From Variovorax sp. Root411 (GTDB lineage Bacteria; Pseudomonadota; Gammaproteobacteria; Burkholderiales; Burkholderiaceae_C), in NCBI RefSeq assembly GCF_001425205.1, contig NZ_LMDW01000015.1:372001-436000 (forward strand): a DNA stretch of 64,000 bases, in the 5' to 3' direction. Below the pieces are notes generated by a model. It ran no database searches. It was given only the letters and a program-made list of their open reading frames with translations, and was not told where the DNA came from. The position numbers and the translations under genes were made by a program. Position 1 is the first letter of the stretch; each line of letters starts with the position of its first letter. Below, in pieces: positions 9,691 through 20,988 of this stretch.

Positions 9691-12603
9691 ATGGCGGGCA
9701 GTCGCAAGTCGAAGGAAGAAGGGCTGGAGGCGCAGCCCGACGGCACCGTGCGGTGGTCCAAGGGCATGCGCGAGGCGCTCGCGCAGTTCAACGACCGGCC
9801 CTGCGGCCACTGCGGCGGCCTGCTCTGCGATGAACGCAGCCTCTGCGACAGCCTCGACTTCTTTCGCCGCCACCGCTCCAGCTTCTACCCCCCGCGCGCC
9901 GCACGGCTGCGCATGCTCGACATGCATGGCTCCGCCGCGGCGGAACTGTTCTTCGAACCGTCCCCGCACAAGGAAGCCGTCACCGACCTGCTGGCCATCC
10001 ACGATGCGGCGGTCGTCGGCTTCTTCGTGGCTCAGGTCAAGCAGATCGACTGCAAGAACGCCCTCGTCAAGCAGGCTGGCCGCTGGCCGCTGTTCGTGCT
10101 GCGCGAGTTGCTGTCGGCGAACCCGGCGCGGCACCAGGCCGGCGCCGCTCTGGTCCTGGAGCTGCTGGCCGCGAATCCCGACTGGCAGAAACCGCTGGAA
10201 GCCTCCTGCGATGACGCTCAGCGCAAAACACTCGCGCGCCTGCAGGAAGACAGCTCCGGCGGCGTGACCGATGCCGCTCCCGATGCCTGGCCCGCGCTGC
10301 TGCGGCGCCCGCCGTGGAAGAACCGGCAGGCGCTGCCCGTCATCCCGACGCTGGCCTTGCAGCCCCTGCCGCCGACGGCGCTGCTGCACTGGAGCGATCT
10401 GCCGCCACCGCAGTACCTGCAGGCCACGGGCGAATCGTCGGACTGGCTGGCCCGCGAACTCCGGGTCTCGCGCGAAAGCGCCGACCGGTGGATGAAGGGG
10501 TTCGCGCGCAACCAACCCGACGCGCCTGCAGAGGTGCGCGAGGGCGGCACGGTTCACAAGGCCCTGTGGATGCTGGGCCTGCGCCCCGAGCTCATCGAGG
10601 CCGTCGCAGCGAACGGCCGCGAGATCGGCCCGGAAGACTTCGGCACGCTGCCGGGCAACCACTGGGGCGTCGCCGAATGCATCTGGCACCTGCCCCTGCC
10701 GCTGGCCATCGCGGTATTCATGCATGGGCCACCCCCCATCCTCTACTCGGGCGATGTCTCGCGCGTGCGGCCCATCCTCCATGCGTTCGGCGCTGCCGCG
10801 CTGCCGGGGCTGCCGCGCTTCCTCAAGCAGGGCTCTCGCGCAATGTTCGAGCTGGCCTCGGTCATCGAATGGGATCCGCTCGCCGGCTGGATCGCCAGGG
10901 GCTTTCACACCAACCGCTGGGTCCGGCGCGAAGCCGGCGACTGGCTGGCGCGCTATCCCGACACGGCCGCGCGCGGCCTTGTTCCCGTCGCGCTGGGCGA
11001 ACCCGGCCCCGCGCGCGAGGCGGCGCAGGCCGCGCTGCGCTGGCTGCACGGCGCCGGCCACGCCGAAGCGGTGCGCAACCAGGCCCACGCCTACGGCGCC
11101 GAAGCCGCCAATGCGGTGGCGCAGCTGCTGGCCATCGCGCCTGAAGAACTCCTGCCCGACAACCTGCCCATGGTGCCGAAGGCCTTGCCGCTGGCTGCGT
11201 TGCCCCGCCTGATCCTCAAGGCAGGCGGCCACGCGCTACCGCAGGCGGTGGTGCCCGACGTGTTGATGGCGATGATGCTCGGCAAGCCCGACGCCCCCTA
11301 TCCGGGGCTGGCCGGGCTGCTGGATGCACTCACGCCCGATTCCCTCGCGCGCTTCGGCCGCGCGCTGCTGGCCTGGTGGATCGGCAACGGCCGCCCGGCC
11401 AAGGAGCGCTGGATGTTCACGCTGCAGGGGCGCCTCGGCGACGGTGAGACCGCGCGCCAGCTCTACGGCCTGCTGCGCCAGTGGCGCGTCGCGCTCGACC
11501 GCGTGCGCGCCTACGACGCGATGGCGATGCTCGGCGAGATCGGCAGCGATGCCGCGCTGATGCACCTGGCCGAACTCGCGCGCCAGACCCGCCACGACGA
11601 CCTGCGCACACGCGCCGACCGCATGCTCGGCGAAGTGGCCGAACAGCGCGGCCTCAGCCTCGACCAGCTGGCCGACCGCACCGTGCCCGACCTCGGCCTC
11701 GACACGCGCACCCGGCTGACGCTCGACTTCGGCCCGCGCAGCTTCGAAGTGCGCATGGACGACAACTTCCAGCCCGTGGTGCACGACGCCAGGGGCAAGG
11801 CACTCAAGGCGCTGCCCAAGCCGGGCGCCAACGACGACGCCGGCAAGGCCACCGCTGCAACCACGCAGCTGAAGGAGCTGCGCAAGCTCGCGAAGACCGT
11901 GGCCACCACGCAGGTCAAGCGCCTGGAGGCCGCGATGTGTGCGCAGCGCCGCTGGGGCCCCGACGAGTTCATGCCCTTCTTCGCCAACCATCCGGTGCTG
12001 CGGGTCTTCAGCCGGCCGCTGGTCTGGGGCCTGTTCGACGCATCGGGAAGACAGCTCGAAGGCAGCTTCCGCATCAGCGCCGAGGGCGAACTGACGGATC
12101 TGCAAGACAACGCCATCAAATTGCCCGAGACCGCGCGCATCGGCCTGCCGCATCCGCTCGAAATCGCGGCCCTCGACCCGTCGCTGGCGACCGCCTGGGC
12201 GGCCGTGCTGGCCGACTACGAGATCGTGCAGCCCTTCGAACAGCTGATGCGACCGGTCTTCGTGCTCGACGAAGCGCTGCGCCCGCGCCGCGAGCTGCCG
12301 CACTGGGCCGGCCGCGCCGTGTCGAACGCCGCCCTCATGGGCCTGGAAACGCGCGGCTGGCAGCGCGCGGTGGGCGACGGCGGCATGGTCGACAGCTTCA
12401 ACAAGGCCGTGCCCGGCGGACGCCGCATCTGCCTGCAACTCGAAGAAGGCTGGTTCGTGCAGGACAGCCCCGACGGCAAGGAACTGCAGGCCGTGCGCGC
12501 GGTGGCGCTCGACGGCACCGAAGGCACGTTGGACGACCTGCCGCCCATCCTTTTCAGTGAAATCGAACGCGACCTGCAACGCGTGATACGGGACACACCA
12601 TGA
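9691..12603 (+). CDS. DUF4132 domain protein (MolR-like)
   Basis: 970 residues. The C-terminal third, from about residue 700, matches DUF4132, including ARRW/QRRWGPDEF-type and RPLVWGLFD segments; DUF4132 is found in E. coli MolR and many large uncharacterised cytoplasmic proteins. The middle is helical, with HEAT-like repeat character (e.g. LRTRADRMLGEVAEQRG). Near the N-terminus a cysteine cluster (CGHCGGLLCDERSLC, about 38-52) could bind metal. The start is preceded by GAGGGA. Its stop overlaps the next ATG by four bases, tying it to the MFS transporter. Function unknown. Confidence 0.82.
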   Translation: MAGSRKSKEEGLEAQPDGTVRWSKGMREALAQFNDRPCGHCGGLLCDERSLCDSLDFFRRHRSSFYPPRAARLRMLDMHGSAAAELFFEPSPHKEAVTDLLAIHDAAVVGFFVAQVKQIDCKNALVKQAGRWPLFVLRELLSANPARHQAGAALVLELLAANPDWQKPLEASCDDAQRKTLARLQEDSSGGVTDAAPDAWPALLRRPPWKNRQALPVIPTLALQPLPPTALLHWSDLPPPQYLQATGESSDWLARELRVSRESADRWMKGFARNQPDAPAEVREGGTVHKALWMLGLRPELIEAVAANGREIGPEDFGTLPGNHWGVAECIWHLPLPLAIAVFMHGPPPILYSGDVSRVRPILHAFGAAALPGLPRFLKQGSRAMFELASVIEWDPLAGWIARGFHTNRWVRREAGDWLARYPDTAARGLVPVALGEPGPAREAAQAALRWLHGAGHAEAVRNQAHAYGAEAANAVAQLLAIAPEELLPDNLPMVPKALPLAALPRLILKAGGHALPQAVVPDVLMAMMLGKPDAPYPGLAGLLDALTPDSLARFGRALLAWWIGNGRPAKERWMFTLQGRLGDGETARQLYGLLRQWRVALDRVRAYDAMAMLGEIGSDAALMHLAELARQTRHDDLRTRADRMLGEVAEQRGLSLDQLADRTVPDLGLDTRTRLTLDFGPRSFEVRMDDNFQPVVHDARGKALKALPKPGANDDAGKATAATTQLKELRKLAKTVATTQVKRLEAAMCAQRRWGPDEFMPFFANHPVLRVFSRPLVWGLFDASGRQLEGSFRISAEGELTDLQDNAIKLPETARIGLPHPLEIAALDPSLATAWAAVLADYEIVQPFEQLMRPVFVLDEALRPRRELPHWAGRAVSNAALMGLETRGWQRAVGDGGMVDSFNKAVPGGRRICLQLEEGWFVQDSPDGKELQAVRAVALDGTEGTLDDLPPILFSEIERDLQRVIRDTP

Positions 12604-13781
12604 ACCGCAACCTCTGGCTGCTCGCCATCTGCCAGGGCCTGCTCCTGACCAACAACGTCACCTTCATCGCCATCAACGGGCTGGTGGGCCTGAGCATCGC
12701 GCCGCGCGGCTGGATGGCGACGCTGCCGGTGATGAGCTACGTGATCGGCGGTGCGCTCAGCACCGGGCTGGTGGCCCGCACGCAGCAGCGCCTCGGCCGG
12801 CGCGGTTCGTTCCAGACCGGGTTGGCGGTGGCGCTGGTGTCTGCCCTGCTGTGCTGCTATGCGGCCGCCACGAAGAATTTCTGGCTGCTGTGCTTCGCCA
12901 CGGTGGTCGCGGGCTACTACAACGCCAATGCGGGGCTCTACCGCTTTGCCGCAGCCGAACTCGCGGCGCCGGCGTGGCGCGAGAAGGCGGTGTCGGTGGT
13001 GATGGCGGGTGGGCTGATCGGCGCGGTCGCGGGGCCTAACCTCGCGACGGCCACGCGCCAGGTCTTCGCCGTGCCGTTCGCGGGCGCCTACATCGCGCTG
13101 GCCGCGGTGGCGCTGCTGTCGATGGCGGTGATGCACTTCATCGAATTCCCCGCCGCGCCCACGCGCACGGGGGCCGCCGGGGGCCGGCCATTGGGCGAGA
13201 TCATGCGGCAGCCGGTGTTCATCGTGGCCGCCGCCGCGGGCGCGCTGGGCTACGGCGTGATGAACCTGCTGATGGCCGCGACGCCCATCGCGATGCAGAT
13301 CTGCAGCCTGCCGTTCTCCGATGCCGCACTGGTGCTCGAATGGCATGTGATCGGCATGTTCGCGCCGGGCTTCTTCACCGGCCATTTGATCCGCCGCTTC
13401 GGCGCGCTGCCGGTGATGGGCGTGGGGCTGGTGCTCAACCTCGGGTGCATCGCGATCGCGCTTTCGGGCGTCGAGCTGCACCACTTCGTCGTGGCGCTGT
13501 GCTTGCTCGGCGTGGGCTGGAATTTCCTGTTCACCGGCAGCACCACGCTCTCGCTCACGACCTACACCGCCGAGGAGCGCGACCGCGCACAAGGTGCGCT
13601 GAACTTCTGCGTGTTCGCCACGCTGGCGGTGACTTCGTTCGCCTCGGGCGTGCTGGTCACCACGCAGGGCTGGCAGCTGCTGAACCTCGGTTCGCTGGTG
13701 CCGGTGGTGCTGACCGGCGCGGCGTTGCTCTGGCTCGCGCGCAGGCGCGCCGTCAGGCCGGCGGCGGAAAGCGCCGGTTGA
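12600..13781 (+). CDS. Major facilitator superfamily transporter
   Basis: 393 residues, almost entirely hydrophobic with about 12 predicted membrane segments. The loop after TM2 carries a short basic motif (RTQQRLGRRGSFQTG) as in MFS permeases. It resembles uncharacterised YfcJ/YwfA-type exporters; the substrate cannot be read from sequence. ATGA overlap with the DUF4132 gene indicates coupled translation. The 3' end overlaps the convergent alpha/beta hydrolase gene by 29 bases, an uncommon arrangement that could place both mRNAs antisense at their ends. Confidence 0.88.
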   Translation: MNRNLWLLAICQGLLLTNNVTFIAINGLVGLSIAPRGWMATLPVMSYVIGGALSTGLVARTQQRLGRRGSFQTGLAVALVSALLCCYAAATKNFWLLCFATVVAGYYNANAGLYRFAAAELAAPAWREKAVSVVMAGGLIGAVAGPNLATATRQVFAVPFAGAYIALAAVALLSMAVMHFIEFPAAPTRTGAAGGRPLGEIMRQPVFIVAAAAGALGYGVMNLLMAATPIAMQICSLPFSDAALVLEWHVIGMFAPGFFTGHLIRRFGALPVMGVGLVLNLGCIAIALSGVELHHFVVALCLLGVGWNFLFTGSTTLSLTTYTAEERDRAQGALNFCVFATLAVTSFASGVLVTTQGWQLLNLGSLVPVVLTGAALLWLARRRAVRPAAESAG

Positions 13782-14606
13782 GCCAACGCTGCAGCGCTTC
13801 GAAGACGGGGTCGGCCTCGAGCTCGTTGAAGATCTCGTGGTACAGCGTGTCGAAGCAGTGCGCCTCGACCTTGCCGCCGGGCGCGGCGGCCGCGGCAAAA
13901 GCGCGGCTGGCGGCGGGCATCACGAGGCGGTCGTCTCCCGCATAGAGCAGCAGCGTCGGCACGGGCCAGCTGGCGGCCCGCTGCTGCACCGTCGCGCCTT
14001 CGTACGCCAGGAAGCGAGCGAGCCGGCCGCCGATGCGGTCGTGCGTGAGCGGGTCGTCGCGGTAGGCCTGCACCACGGCCGGGTCGTGCGAAAGGTAGTT
14101 GTCGTCGAGCCCATTGCCCACGCGCAGGTTCGGCGCTATGCGCGGCAGCACCGCGAGCAGCGCCTTCTGGAAACCGCTCAGCCCCGGATCAAGCCCCGGC
14201 GAAGAAAGCACCAGCCCGTCGACCGGCCGCACCCCGCGCGCCACCAGGCTCGCCGCGGCCAGCCCGCCCAGGCTGTGCCCCAGCAGCACGAGCGGCAGGC
14301 CGGGGTTCTCGCGGCGCGTGTCGTCGATCACGAGGGCGAGGTCGTCGACCAGCCGCAGCTCGCCGGGCAAGCCGCCGCGCGCACCGGTGGATTCGCCGTG
14401 TCCGCGGTGGTCGTGCGCCCATACCGCGAAGCCCCATTCGTGCAGGCATTCCGCGAGCGCGTGGTAGCGGCCCGCGTGCTCGCCGAGCCCATGGACCAGC
14501 ATGATCACGGCGCGCGCCGGGCCGGGCGCCGGCAGCCGGCGCAGGGCGAGCGTCTCGCCATCCGGCGTGGACAGCGACACGCGCTGCGGCAATGGCGGCG
14601 CCTCGC

Positions 14607-14610
<4 letters not shown>
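13753..14610 (-). CDS. Alpha/beta hydrolase, monoacylglycerol-lipase type
   Basis: 285 residues. Visible features: oxyanion-hole HGLGEHAGRY at about 40-49, the DHRGHGES motif at about 66-73, nucleophile elbow LLGHSLGG at about 108-115, an acid in YAGDDRLVMP, and a late His in DTLYHEIFNE. This set fits the Hydrolase_4/serine aminopeptidase S33 group that includes monoacylglycerol lipases and lysophospholipases. I chose a TTG start at 14610 that overlaps the M20 peptidase stop (TTGA); no ATG fits. The pair is co-transcribed. Substrate is unproven. Confidence 0.87.
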
Positions 14611-16118
<1,508 letters not shown>

Positions 16119-16210
16119 CGAGGGGTTCTCCGCGGGTGACGAGAAAAACGCATTTTGCGCCCGGAGGCGAGCCCGCGTAGAGTGCGGGCGATCTCAACCC
16201 GGAGCGCAAT

Positions 16211-16990
16211 GTGAGCAAGGCAGCATCGACTCGGATCAAGGTGGGCATCGGCGGCTGGACCTACGAGCCGTGGCGCGACAACTTCTACCCGAAGGGCCTC
16301 GCCCATGCGAAGGAACTGAACTACGCAAGCCGGCAGGTGAGCGCCATCGAGGTCAATGGCACCTACTACAGCACCTTCAAGCCCGAGACCTTCCGCAAGT
16401 GGCACGACGAAGCGCCCGAAGACTTCGTGTTCTCGATGAAGGCCTCGCGCTTCGCGACCAACCGCAAGCTGCTGTCCACGGCCGGCGATTCGATCAAGCG
16501 CTTCATCGACAGCGGCGTGGCCGAGCTCGGCGACAAGCTCGGGCCGATCGTTTGGCAGTTCATGCCGACCAAGCAGTTCGATGCGGAAGACTTCGAGGCT
16601 TTTCTGGAGCTGCTGCCGAAGAAGGAGGGCAGCCGCGTGCTGCGCCACGTGATGGACGTGCGGCACGAAAGCTTCATCGTGCCCGCCTACAAGGCGCTCG
16701 CGAAGAAGCACAAGGTCTCGACCGTGTTCACGGACGCTGACAAGTTTCCGTCGTTCGAGGAGCCCGAGGGCGATGTCGCCTACGCGCGGCTCATGATGGC
16801 CGACGCCAAGCTCAAGACCGGCTACGCACCCAAGGCGCTCGACACCTGGGCCGAGCGCGCGCAGGGTTGGGCCGAATCGCCCAAGAAGCGCGACGTGTTC
16901 GTCTATTTCATCAACGGCGCCAAGGAAAAGGCACCGGCCGCGGCCGATGCCTTGCTGGAGCGCCTGGGTTGGACTCCGCCTGCTGAATGA
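16211..16990 (+). CDS. DUF72 TIM-barrel protein
   Basis: 259 residues of the DUF72 (YecE) family: KVGIGGWTYEPWRDNFYP at about 10-27, EVNGTYYSTFKPETFRKW at about 47-64 and FSMKASRF at about 74-81 are the diagnostic motifs. The fold is a TIM barrel; the reaction is not established. The best start is a GTG at 16211, right after GGAGCGCAAT. It is monocistronic and divergent from the M20 peptidase, 92 bases away. Confidence 0.93.
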   Translation: MSKAASTRIKVGIGGWTYEPWRDNFYPKGLAHAKELNYASRQVSAIEVNGTYYSTFKPETFRKWHDEAPEDFVFSMKASRFATNRKLLSTAGDSIKRFIDSGVAELGDKLGPIVWQFMPTKQFDAEDFEAFLELLPKKEGSRVLRHVMDVRHESFIVPAYKALAKKHKVSTVFTDADKFPSFEEPEGDVAYARLMMADAKLKTGYAPKALDTWAERAQGWAESPKKRDVFVYFINGAKEKAPAAADALLERLGWTPPAE

Positions 16991-16996
16991 CGGGCG

Positions 16997-17095
16997 CCTG
17001 CGGGCGCCGCCGGGCCGCTCCCAAGGCGGCCCGCGCCACCCCCTCGGGGGGTGGAGTTACACGCAGCGAAGCGAAGTGAAAAGCCGGGGGGCCAA
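16997..17095. repeat. Dispersed GC-rich intergenic repeat, copy D
   Basis: A variant of the repeat family: CGCCTGCGGGCGCCG and GGGCCGC-TCCCAAG-GCGGCCC inverted arms, the core CCCCCTCGGGGGG, then CGAAGTG and GCCGGGGGGCC. It fills the gap between the convergent DUF72 and bactofilin genes and could act as a transcript end. Confidence 0.65.
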
Positions 17096-17097
17096 TG

Positions 17098-17616
17098 TCA
17101 GGCCGCCGCGTGCAGCGACGGCTTGGCGCCGAAGCTGATCTCGCCCGAGAGCTGGCCGCCTTCCTCGATCACGATCTTGCCGTAGCGGATCTTGCCGGTG
17201 ACCTTGCCGGTCGAGTGGATCACGAGCTTTTCGCGCACCGTGAGGCTGCCGTCGAACACGCCGCGGATTTCGGCGATGTCGATCTCTGCCGAGCCCTTGA
17301 ACTCGCCCTGCTCGGCGATCTGCATCAGGCGCGAGTCCATGGTGGCCTCGACGAGGCCTTCGACCACGAGCGTGTCGCAATCGGTGATCTCGACGCCCTT
17401 GAGCTTGATGTTCGGTCCGACGGTGAGCTTGCTGCCGCCTTCCTTGGCCGCGGGTGCGGCGGCTGCGTTCAGGCCGCCTTGCTGTGCGGTCAGCGACGAG
17501 GGATTGACGGGGGTTCCGGAGAGATTGGTGCCCGAACCGACGAGCGGCGCGGGGCGCGATGTCAACGAGTCGGTGTCACGATCGCGCTTGCCGAAGAAGG
17601 GGGACTGTGTAGCCAA
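17098..17616 (-). CDS. Bactofilin (polymer-forming cytoskeletal protein)
   Basis: 172 residues: a low-complexity N-terminal tail of about 70 residues, then a right-handed beta-helix domain with short repeated hydrophobic turns (KLTVGPNIKLKGVEI through GGQLSGEISFG). Bactofilins polymerise without nucleotide and scaffold peptidoglycan synthases, stalks or chromosome-segregation proteins in other bacteria. I chose the TTG at 17616 because AGGAG lies seven bases before it; an in-frame TTG at 17631 lacks a ribosome-binding site. Monocistronic, divergent from the ion channel. The specific role is unknown. Confidence 0.92.
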   Translation of the reverse strand: MATQSPFFGKRDRDTDSLTSRPAPLVGSGTNLSGTPVNPSSLTAQQGGLNAAAAPAAKEGGSKLTVGPNIKLKGVEITDCDTLVVEGLVEATMDSRLMQIAEQGEFKGSAEIDIAEIRGVFDGSLTVREKLVIHSTGKVTGKIRYGKIVIEEGGQLSGEISFGAKPSLHAAA

Positions 17617-17730
17617 TGGGGAGCTCCTCAAGAAAGCGACTATCGTAAGAACGCGCTCACGGCCTGCGGCACTTCATTGCGCAATAAGCGTAACTGAATA
17701 AATCGCGGGCGGCCCCGACAATGTCGCGGC

Positions 17731-18648
17731 ATGACCCGTCCGAACACCGAAGCCATTCCCGCCGTCCGCGCGATCTCGTCCACCATCGACGCACGCTTCG
17801 ACAAGCCCGCGAGCGGATGGCGGCGCCGGCTGTTCACCGTGATCTTCGAGGCCGACACGCGCGCGGGGCTGATGTTCGACCTGGCGCTGATCGCGGTGAT
17901 CGTGACCAGCGTGCTGGTGGTGATCCTGGACAGCGTGCAGCCCATCCGCGAGCAGTGGCGACCGCTGTTCAATGTGCTCGAATGGGTGTTCACCATTCTC
18001 TTCACGCTGGAGTACATCGCGCGGCTCTCCTGCGTGAACAAGCCGCTGCGCTATGCAACGAGCTTCTACGGCGTGATCGACCTGCTCGCGCTGCTGCCGA
18101 CTTTTCTCGTGGCCTTCGCGCCCGAGATGGCCTACCTGATCGACGTGCGCATCCTGCGGCTGCTGCGCGTGTTCCGCATCTTCAAGCTGTCGCGCTACTC
18201 GGTGGAGTACCGCGCGCTGGTGTCGGCGGTGGCATCGAGCCGGCGCAAGATCACCGTGTTCGTCGGCTTCGTGATGCTGGTGGTGCTGGTGATGGGCACG
18301 CTGATGTACGTGGTCGAAGGGCCGGTGCATGGCTTCACCAGCATTCCCGTGGCGATCTACTGGGCCATCTCGACGATGGCCACGGTGGGCTTCGGCGACC
18401 TCGTGCCCAAGACCGACCTGGGCCGCGCGATCGCCTCCGTCATGATGCTGCTGGGCTGGGGCGTGCTCGCGGTGCCGACCGGCATCGTGACCGCGGAGAT
18501 GGCGCGGCGCGGGCCCGATGACGAAGCAATGCCATTGGCACCGCGCGGCATCCTCGCGATGACGGCGCCGCTCAGCGTGCCGCCGAAGCGCGTTACGCCT
18601 GCGGCCAGACGACGCGCCCTTGCGCAGCATCGCCGAGGCGGGCGATGA
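17731..18648 (+). CDS. Voltage-gated potassium channel subunit (Kv-like, six TM)
   Basis: 305 residues with six membrane segments and a pore loop. The voltage-sensor S4 is RILRLLRVFRIFKLSRY at about 140-156, with arginines at three-residue spacing, and the selectivity filter TVGFGD is at 218-223. The filter is the K+-selective GFG type rather than the sodium type. It would act as a homotetramer in the inner membrane. The short C-terminus has no RCK domain. Its 3' end overlaps the convergent yigZ gene by 56 bases. Confidence 0.93.
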   Translation: MTRPNTEAIPAVRAISSTIDARFDKPASGWRRRLFTVIFEADTRAGLMFDLALIAVIVTSVLVVILDSVQPIREQWRPLFNVLEWVFTILFTLEYIARLSCVNKPLRYATSFYGVIDLLALLPTFLVAFAPEMAYLIDVRILRLLRVFRIFKLSRYSVEYRALVSAVASSRRKITVFVGFVMLVVLVMGTLMYVVEGPVHGFTSIPVAIYWAISTMATVGFGDLVPKTDLGRAIASVMMLLGWGVLAVPTGIVTAEMARRGPDDEAMPLAPRGILAMTAPLSVPPKRVTPAARRRALAQHRRGGR

Positions 18649-19180
18649 AGGCATCGGCATCGGGCTCGGGGAGCGAGAAGGCGAAGGCGACGTCGTCGCC
18701 ATGCTGCACGCCGTCGAGCACCGCGCCGGCCGCGGCGAGTTCGCGCCGCACGAGTCCTTCGAGCGCATAGGGCACGGCGCAACGCAGGCTGCGCTGGCGC
18801 AGTAGCGGCACGAGCGTGGCGCCGAGCAGGGCCTGCGCGACCGCATCGGTGTAGGCCCGCACGAGGCCGCCCGCGCCGAGCTTCACGCCGCCAAAGTAGC
18901 GCACCACGGTCGCGAGTGCGCCTTCGACCTGCTGGTGGCGCAACACCTCCAGCATCGGACGGCCGGCCGTGCCGCCGGGCTCGCCGTCGTCGTTCGCGGC
19001 CGACTGGCCGCCGGCCATCAGGGCCCAGCACACGTGCGCGGCCGCGGGGTGCTCGGCGCGCAGCGACGCGACCACGGCCAGCGCAGCGGCGCGGTCGGCC
19101 ACCGGCTGCACGCAGCCGATGAAGCGGCTTTTCTTGATGAGCAGCTCGCTGTGGACCGGCTGTGCAAGCGTGAAACTCAT
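18593..19180 (-). CDS. YigZ/IMPACT-family protein
   Basis: 195 residues. The N-terminal UPF0029 (IMPACT) domain shows KKSRFIG at about 16-22, NDDGEPGGTAG at about 62-72 and VVRYFGGVKLGAGGLVRAY at about 91-109, the family signature. A short C-terminal DUF1949-like ferredoxin fold follows. Eukaryotic IMPACT regulates Gcn2; bacterial YigZ has no settled function. It is 19 bases downstream of metW's stop on the same strand, so it may be the last gene of the metX-metW transcript. Confidence 0.93.
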   Translation of the reverse strand: MSFTLAQPVHSELLIKKSRFIGCVQPVADRAAALAVVASLRAEHPAAAHVCWALMAGGQSAANDDGEPGGTAGRPMLEVLRHQQVEGALATVVRYFGGVKLGAGGLVRAYTDAVAQALLGATLVPLLRQRSLRCAVPYALEGLVRRELAAAGAVLDGVQHGDDVAFAFSLPEPDADAFIARLGDAAQGRVVWPQA

Positions 19181-19199
19181 GCGCTGTTCGCAGTGGCGT

Positions 19200-19790
19200 T
19201 CAGCCGCCGCCGCGCTCGAACTTGAAGACCGCCGTGCTGGCGCGCGCGTTGGGCAGCCAGCGCACGTCGCGCCCGTTCTGCAGGCCGAAGGCGTCGAGCA
19301 CGCGCAGGTTGTTCTTGCCGGCCAGCACCTCGAAGTCCTTGAAGGTGCCCACGCGGATGTTGGGCGTGTCGTACCACTGGTAGGGCAGGCGGCGCGTCAC
19401 CGGCATGCGGCCGCGCGCCACGCTCAGACGGTTGGGCCAGTGCGCGAAGTTGGGAAAGGCGACGACGCCGATGCGACCCACGCGCGCGGTCTCGCGCAAC
19501 ATCACCTCGGCATTGCGCAGGTGCTGCAGCGTGTCGATCTGCAGCACCACGTCGAAGGAGGCGTCGTCGAACATCGCGAGGCCTTCGTCGAGGTTGAGCT
19601 GGATCACGTCGACGCCGCGGCGGATGCACTGCAGCACGTTGCCGTCGGCGATCTCCACGCCATAGCCGGTGCAGCCGCGCTCGCGCTGCAGCAGGTCGAG
19701 CAGGGCGCCGTCGCCGCAGCCCAGGTCGAGCACACGCGCGCCTCGCGGCACCAGCTCTGCGATCAATCGTTGATGCTCGAGGTCACTCAT
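19200..19790 (-). CDS. metW: Methionine biosynthesis protein MetW
   Basis: 196 residues with a class I SAM-methyltransferase fold: motif [17 protein letters not shown] at about 19-34 and [15 protein letters not shown] at about 79-93. MetW is the usual partner of MetX in beta-, gamma- and alpha-proteobacteria; it is reported to support MetX acyltransferase activity. The ATG overlaps the metX stop codon by four bases (ATGA), so translation is coupled. Confidence 0.95.
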   Translation of the reverse strand: MSDLEHQRLIAELVPRGARVLDLGCGDGALLDLLQRERGCTGYGVEIADGNVLQCIRRGVDVIQLNLDEGLAMFDDASFDVVLQIDTLQHLRNAEVMLRETARVGRIGVVAFPNFAHWPNRLSVARGRMPVTRRLPYQWYDTPNIRVGTFKDFEVLAGKNNLRVLDAFGLQNGRDVRWLPNARASTAVFKFERGGG

Positions 19791-20950
19791 TGCAGGAACT
19801 CCTTGGCGACGCGCTCGAAGTAGGAGCGCACCACGCCCATGTAGCGCACGTCGTCGAGCAGGAAGGCGTCGTGGCCGTGCGGCGCGTCGATCTCGGCGTA
19901 GCTCACGTTGCGGCGGTTGTCGAGCAGCGCCTTCACGAGTTCGCGGCTGCGCGCGGGCGAGAAGCGCCAATCGGTCTTGAAGCTCACAAGCAGGAACTGG
20001 GCGGTGGCCTGGGCCAGCGCGGTGCTGAGCTTGCCGCCATGGCTGCGCGCGGGGTCGAAGTAGTCGAGCGCGCGGGTGATCAGCAGGTAGGTATTGGCGT
20101 CGAAGTACTCGCTGAACTTGTCGCCCTGGTAGCGCAGGTAGCTTTCGATCTGGAACTCGACGTCCTGCGTGGAGTATCGGTAGTCGAGCCCCGCCGCTTC
20201 GCCCTCGACGGCGCTGCGCAGGATGCGGCCGAACTTGGCGTTCATCACGTCGTCGCTGAGGTAGGTGATGTGGCCGATCATCCGCGCGATGCGCAGGCCG
20301 CGCTTGGGGATCACGCCGTGCTCGTAGAAGTGGCCGCCGTGGAAGTCGGGGTCGGTGACGATGGCGCGGCGCGCAACCTCGTTGAAGGCGATGTTCTCGG
20401 CCGTGAGGTTGGGCGCGCTCGCCACGACGACGGCGTGGCGCACGCGGTCGGGGTACTGCAGCGTCCACGAGAGCGCCTGCATGCCGCCGAGGCTGCCGCC
20501 CATCACCGCCGCGAGCGTGCGGATGCCGAGCGCGTCGAGCAACACGGCCTGGGCGTCCACCCAGTCCTCGACCGTGAACACCGGGAAGTCGGCGCCGTAG
20601 ACGCGGCCCGTGGCGGAGTTGACGTGCATCGGCCCGGTCGAGCCGAAGCAGGAGCCGAGGTTGTTCACGCCGATGACGAAGAAGCGGTCGGTATCGACCG
20701 GCTTGCCGGGGCCGACCATGTTGTCCCACCAGCCTTCGGAACGGGCCTGGCCTTCGTAGACGCCCGCGACGTGGTGCGACGCATTGAGCGCATGGCACAC
20801 CAGTACCGCATTGCTGCGATCGGCGTTCAGGGTGCCGTAGGTTTCGTAGGCGAGCGTGTAGTCGCTGATCGACGCGCCGCTGCGCAGGGCCAGCGGGCCC
20901 GCGAACTGCATCGACTGCGAGGTGACGACCAAAGATGGTGACGACGACAT
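19787..20950 (-). CDS. metX: Homoserine O-acyltransferase MetX (probable succinyltransferase)
   Basis: 387 residues of the alpha/beta-hydrolase-fold MetX family. The catalytic Ser153 lies in GGSLGG, Asp327 in FKTDWRF and His360 in [15 protein letters not shown] and [12 protein letters not shown] are further family signatures. It activates homoserine for methionine synthesis in the cytoplasm. The fold was long annotated as acetyltransferase, but many proteobacterial MetX proteins use succinyl-CoA, so I favour that, by inference. The start directly follows a terminator-like hairpin and U-run with no Shine-Dalgarno, implying leader control. Confidence 0.93.
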   Translation of the reverse strand: MSSSPSLVVTSQSMQFAGPLALRSGASISDYTLAYETYGTLNADRSNAVLVCHALNASHHVAGVYEGQARSEGWWDNMVGPGKPVDTDRFFVIGVNNLGSCFGSTGPMHVNSATGRVYGADFPVFTVEDWVDAQAVLLDALGIRTLAAVMGGSLGGMQALSWTLQYPDRVRHAVVVASAPNLTAENIAFNEVARRAIVTDPDFHGGHFYEHGVIPKRGLRIARMIGHITYLSDDVMNAKFGRILRSAVEGEAAGLDYRYSTQDVEFQIESYLRYQGDKFSEYFDANTYLLITRALDYFDPARSHGGKLSTALAQATAQFLLVSFKTDWRFSPARSRELVKALLDNRRNVSYAEIDAPHGHDAFLLDDVRYMGVVRSYFERVAKEFLQ

Positions 20951-20955
20951 GAATG

Positions 20956-20988
20956 AAAAAACCCGGCCTCGCCAAAAACGAGCCGGGT
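20956..20988 (-). terminator. Terminator/attenuator hairpin immediately before metX
   Basis: On the minus strand an ACCCGGCTCG / CGAGGCCGGGT stem with a U-rich loop is followed by six T and then, five bases later, the metX ATG. It could end the exporter transcript coming from 21638, or act as an attenuator in the metX leader. A TATACT hexamer at about 21058-21063 could drive a roughly 95-base leader RNA ending here. Confidence 0.75.
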
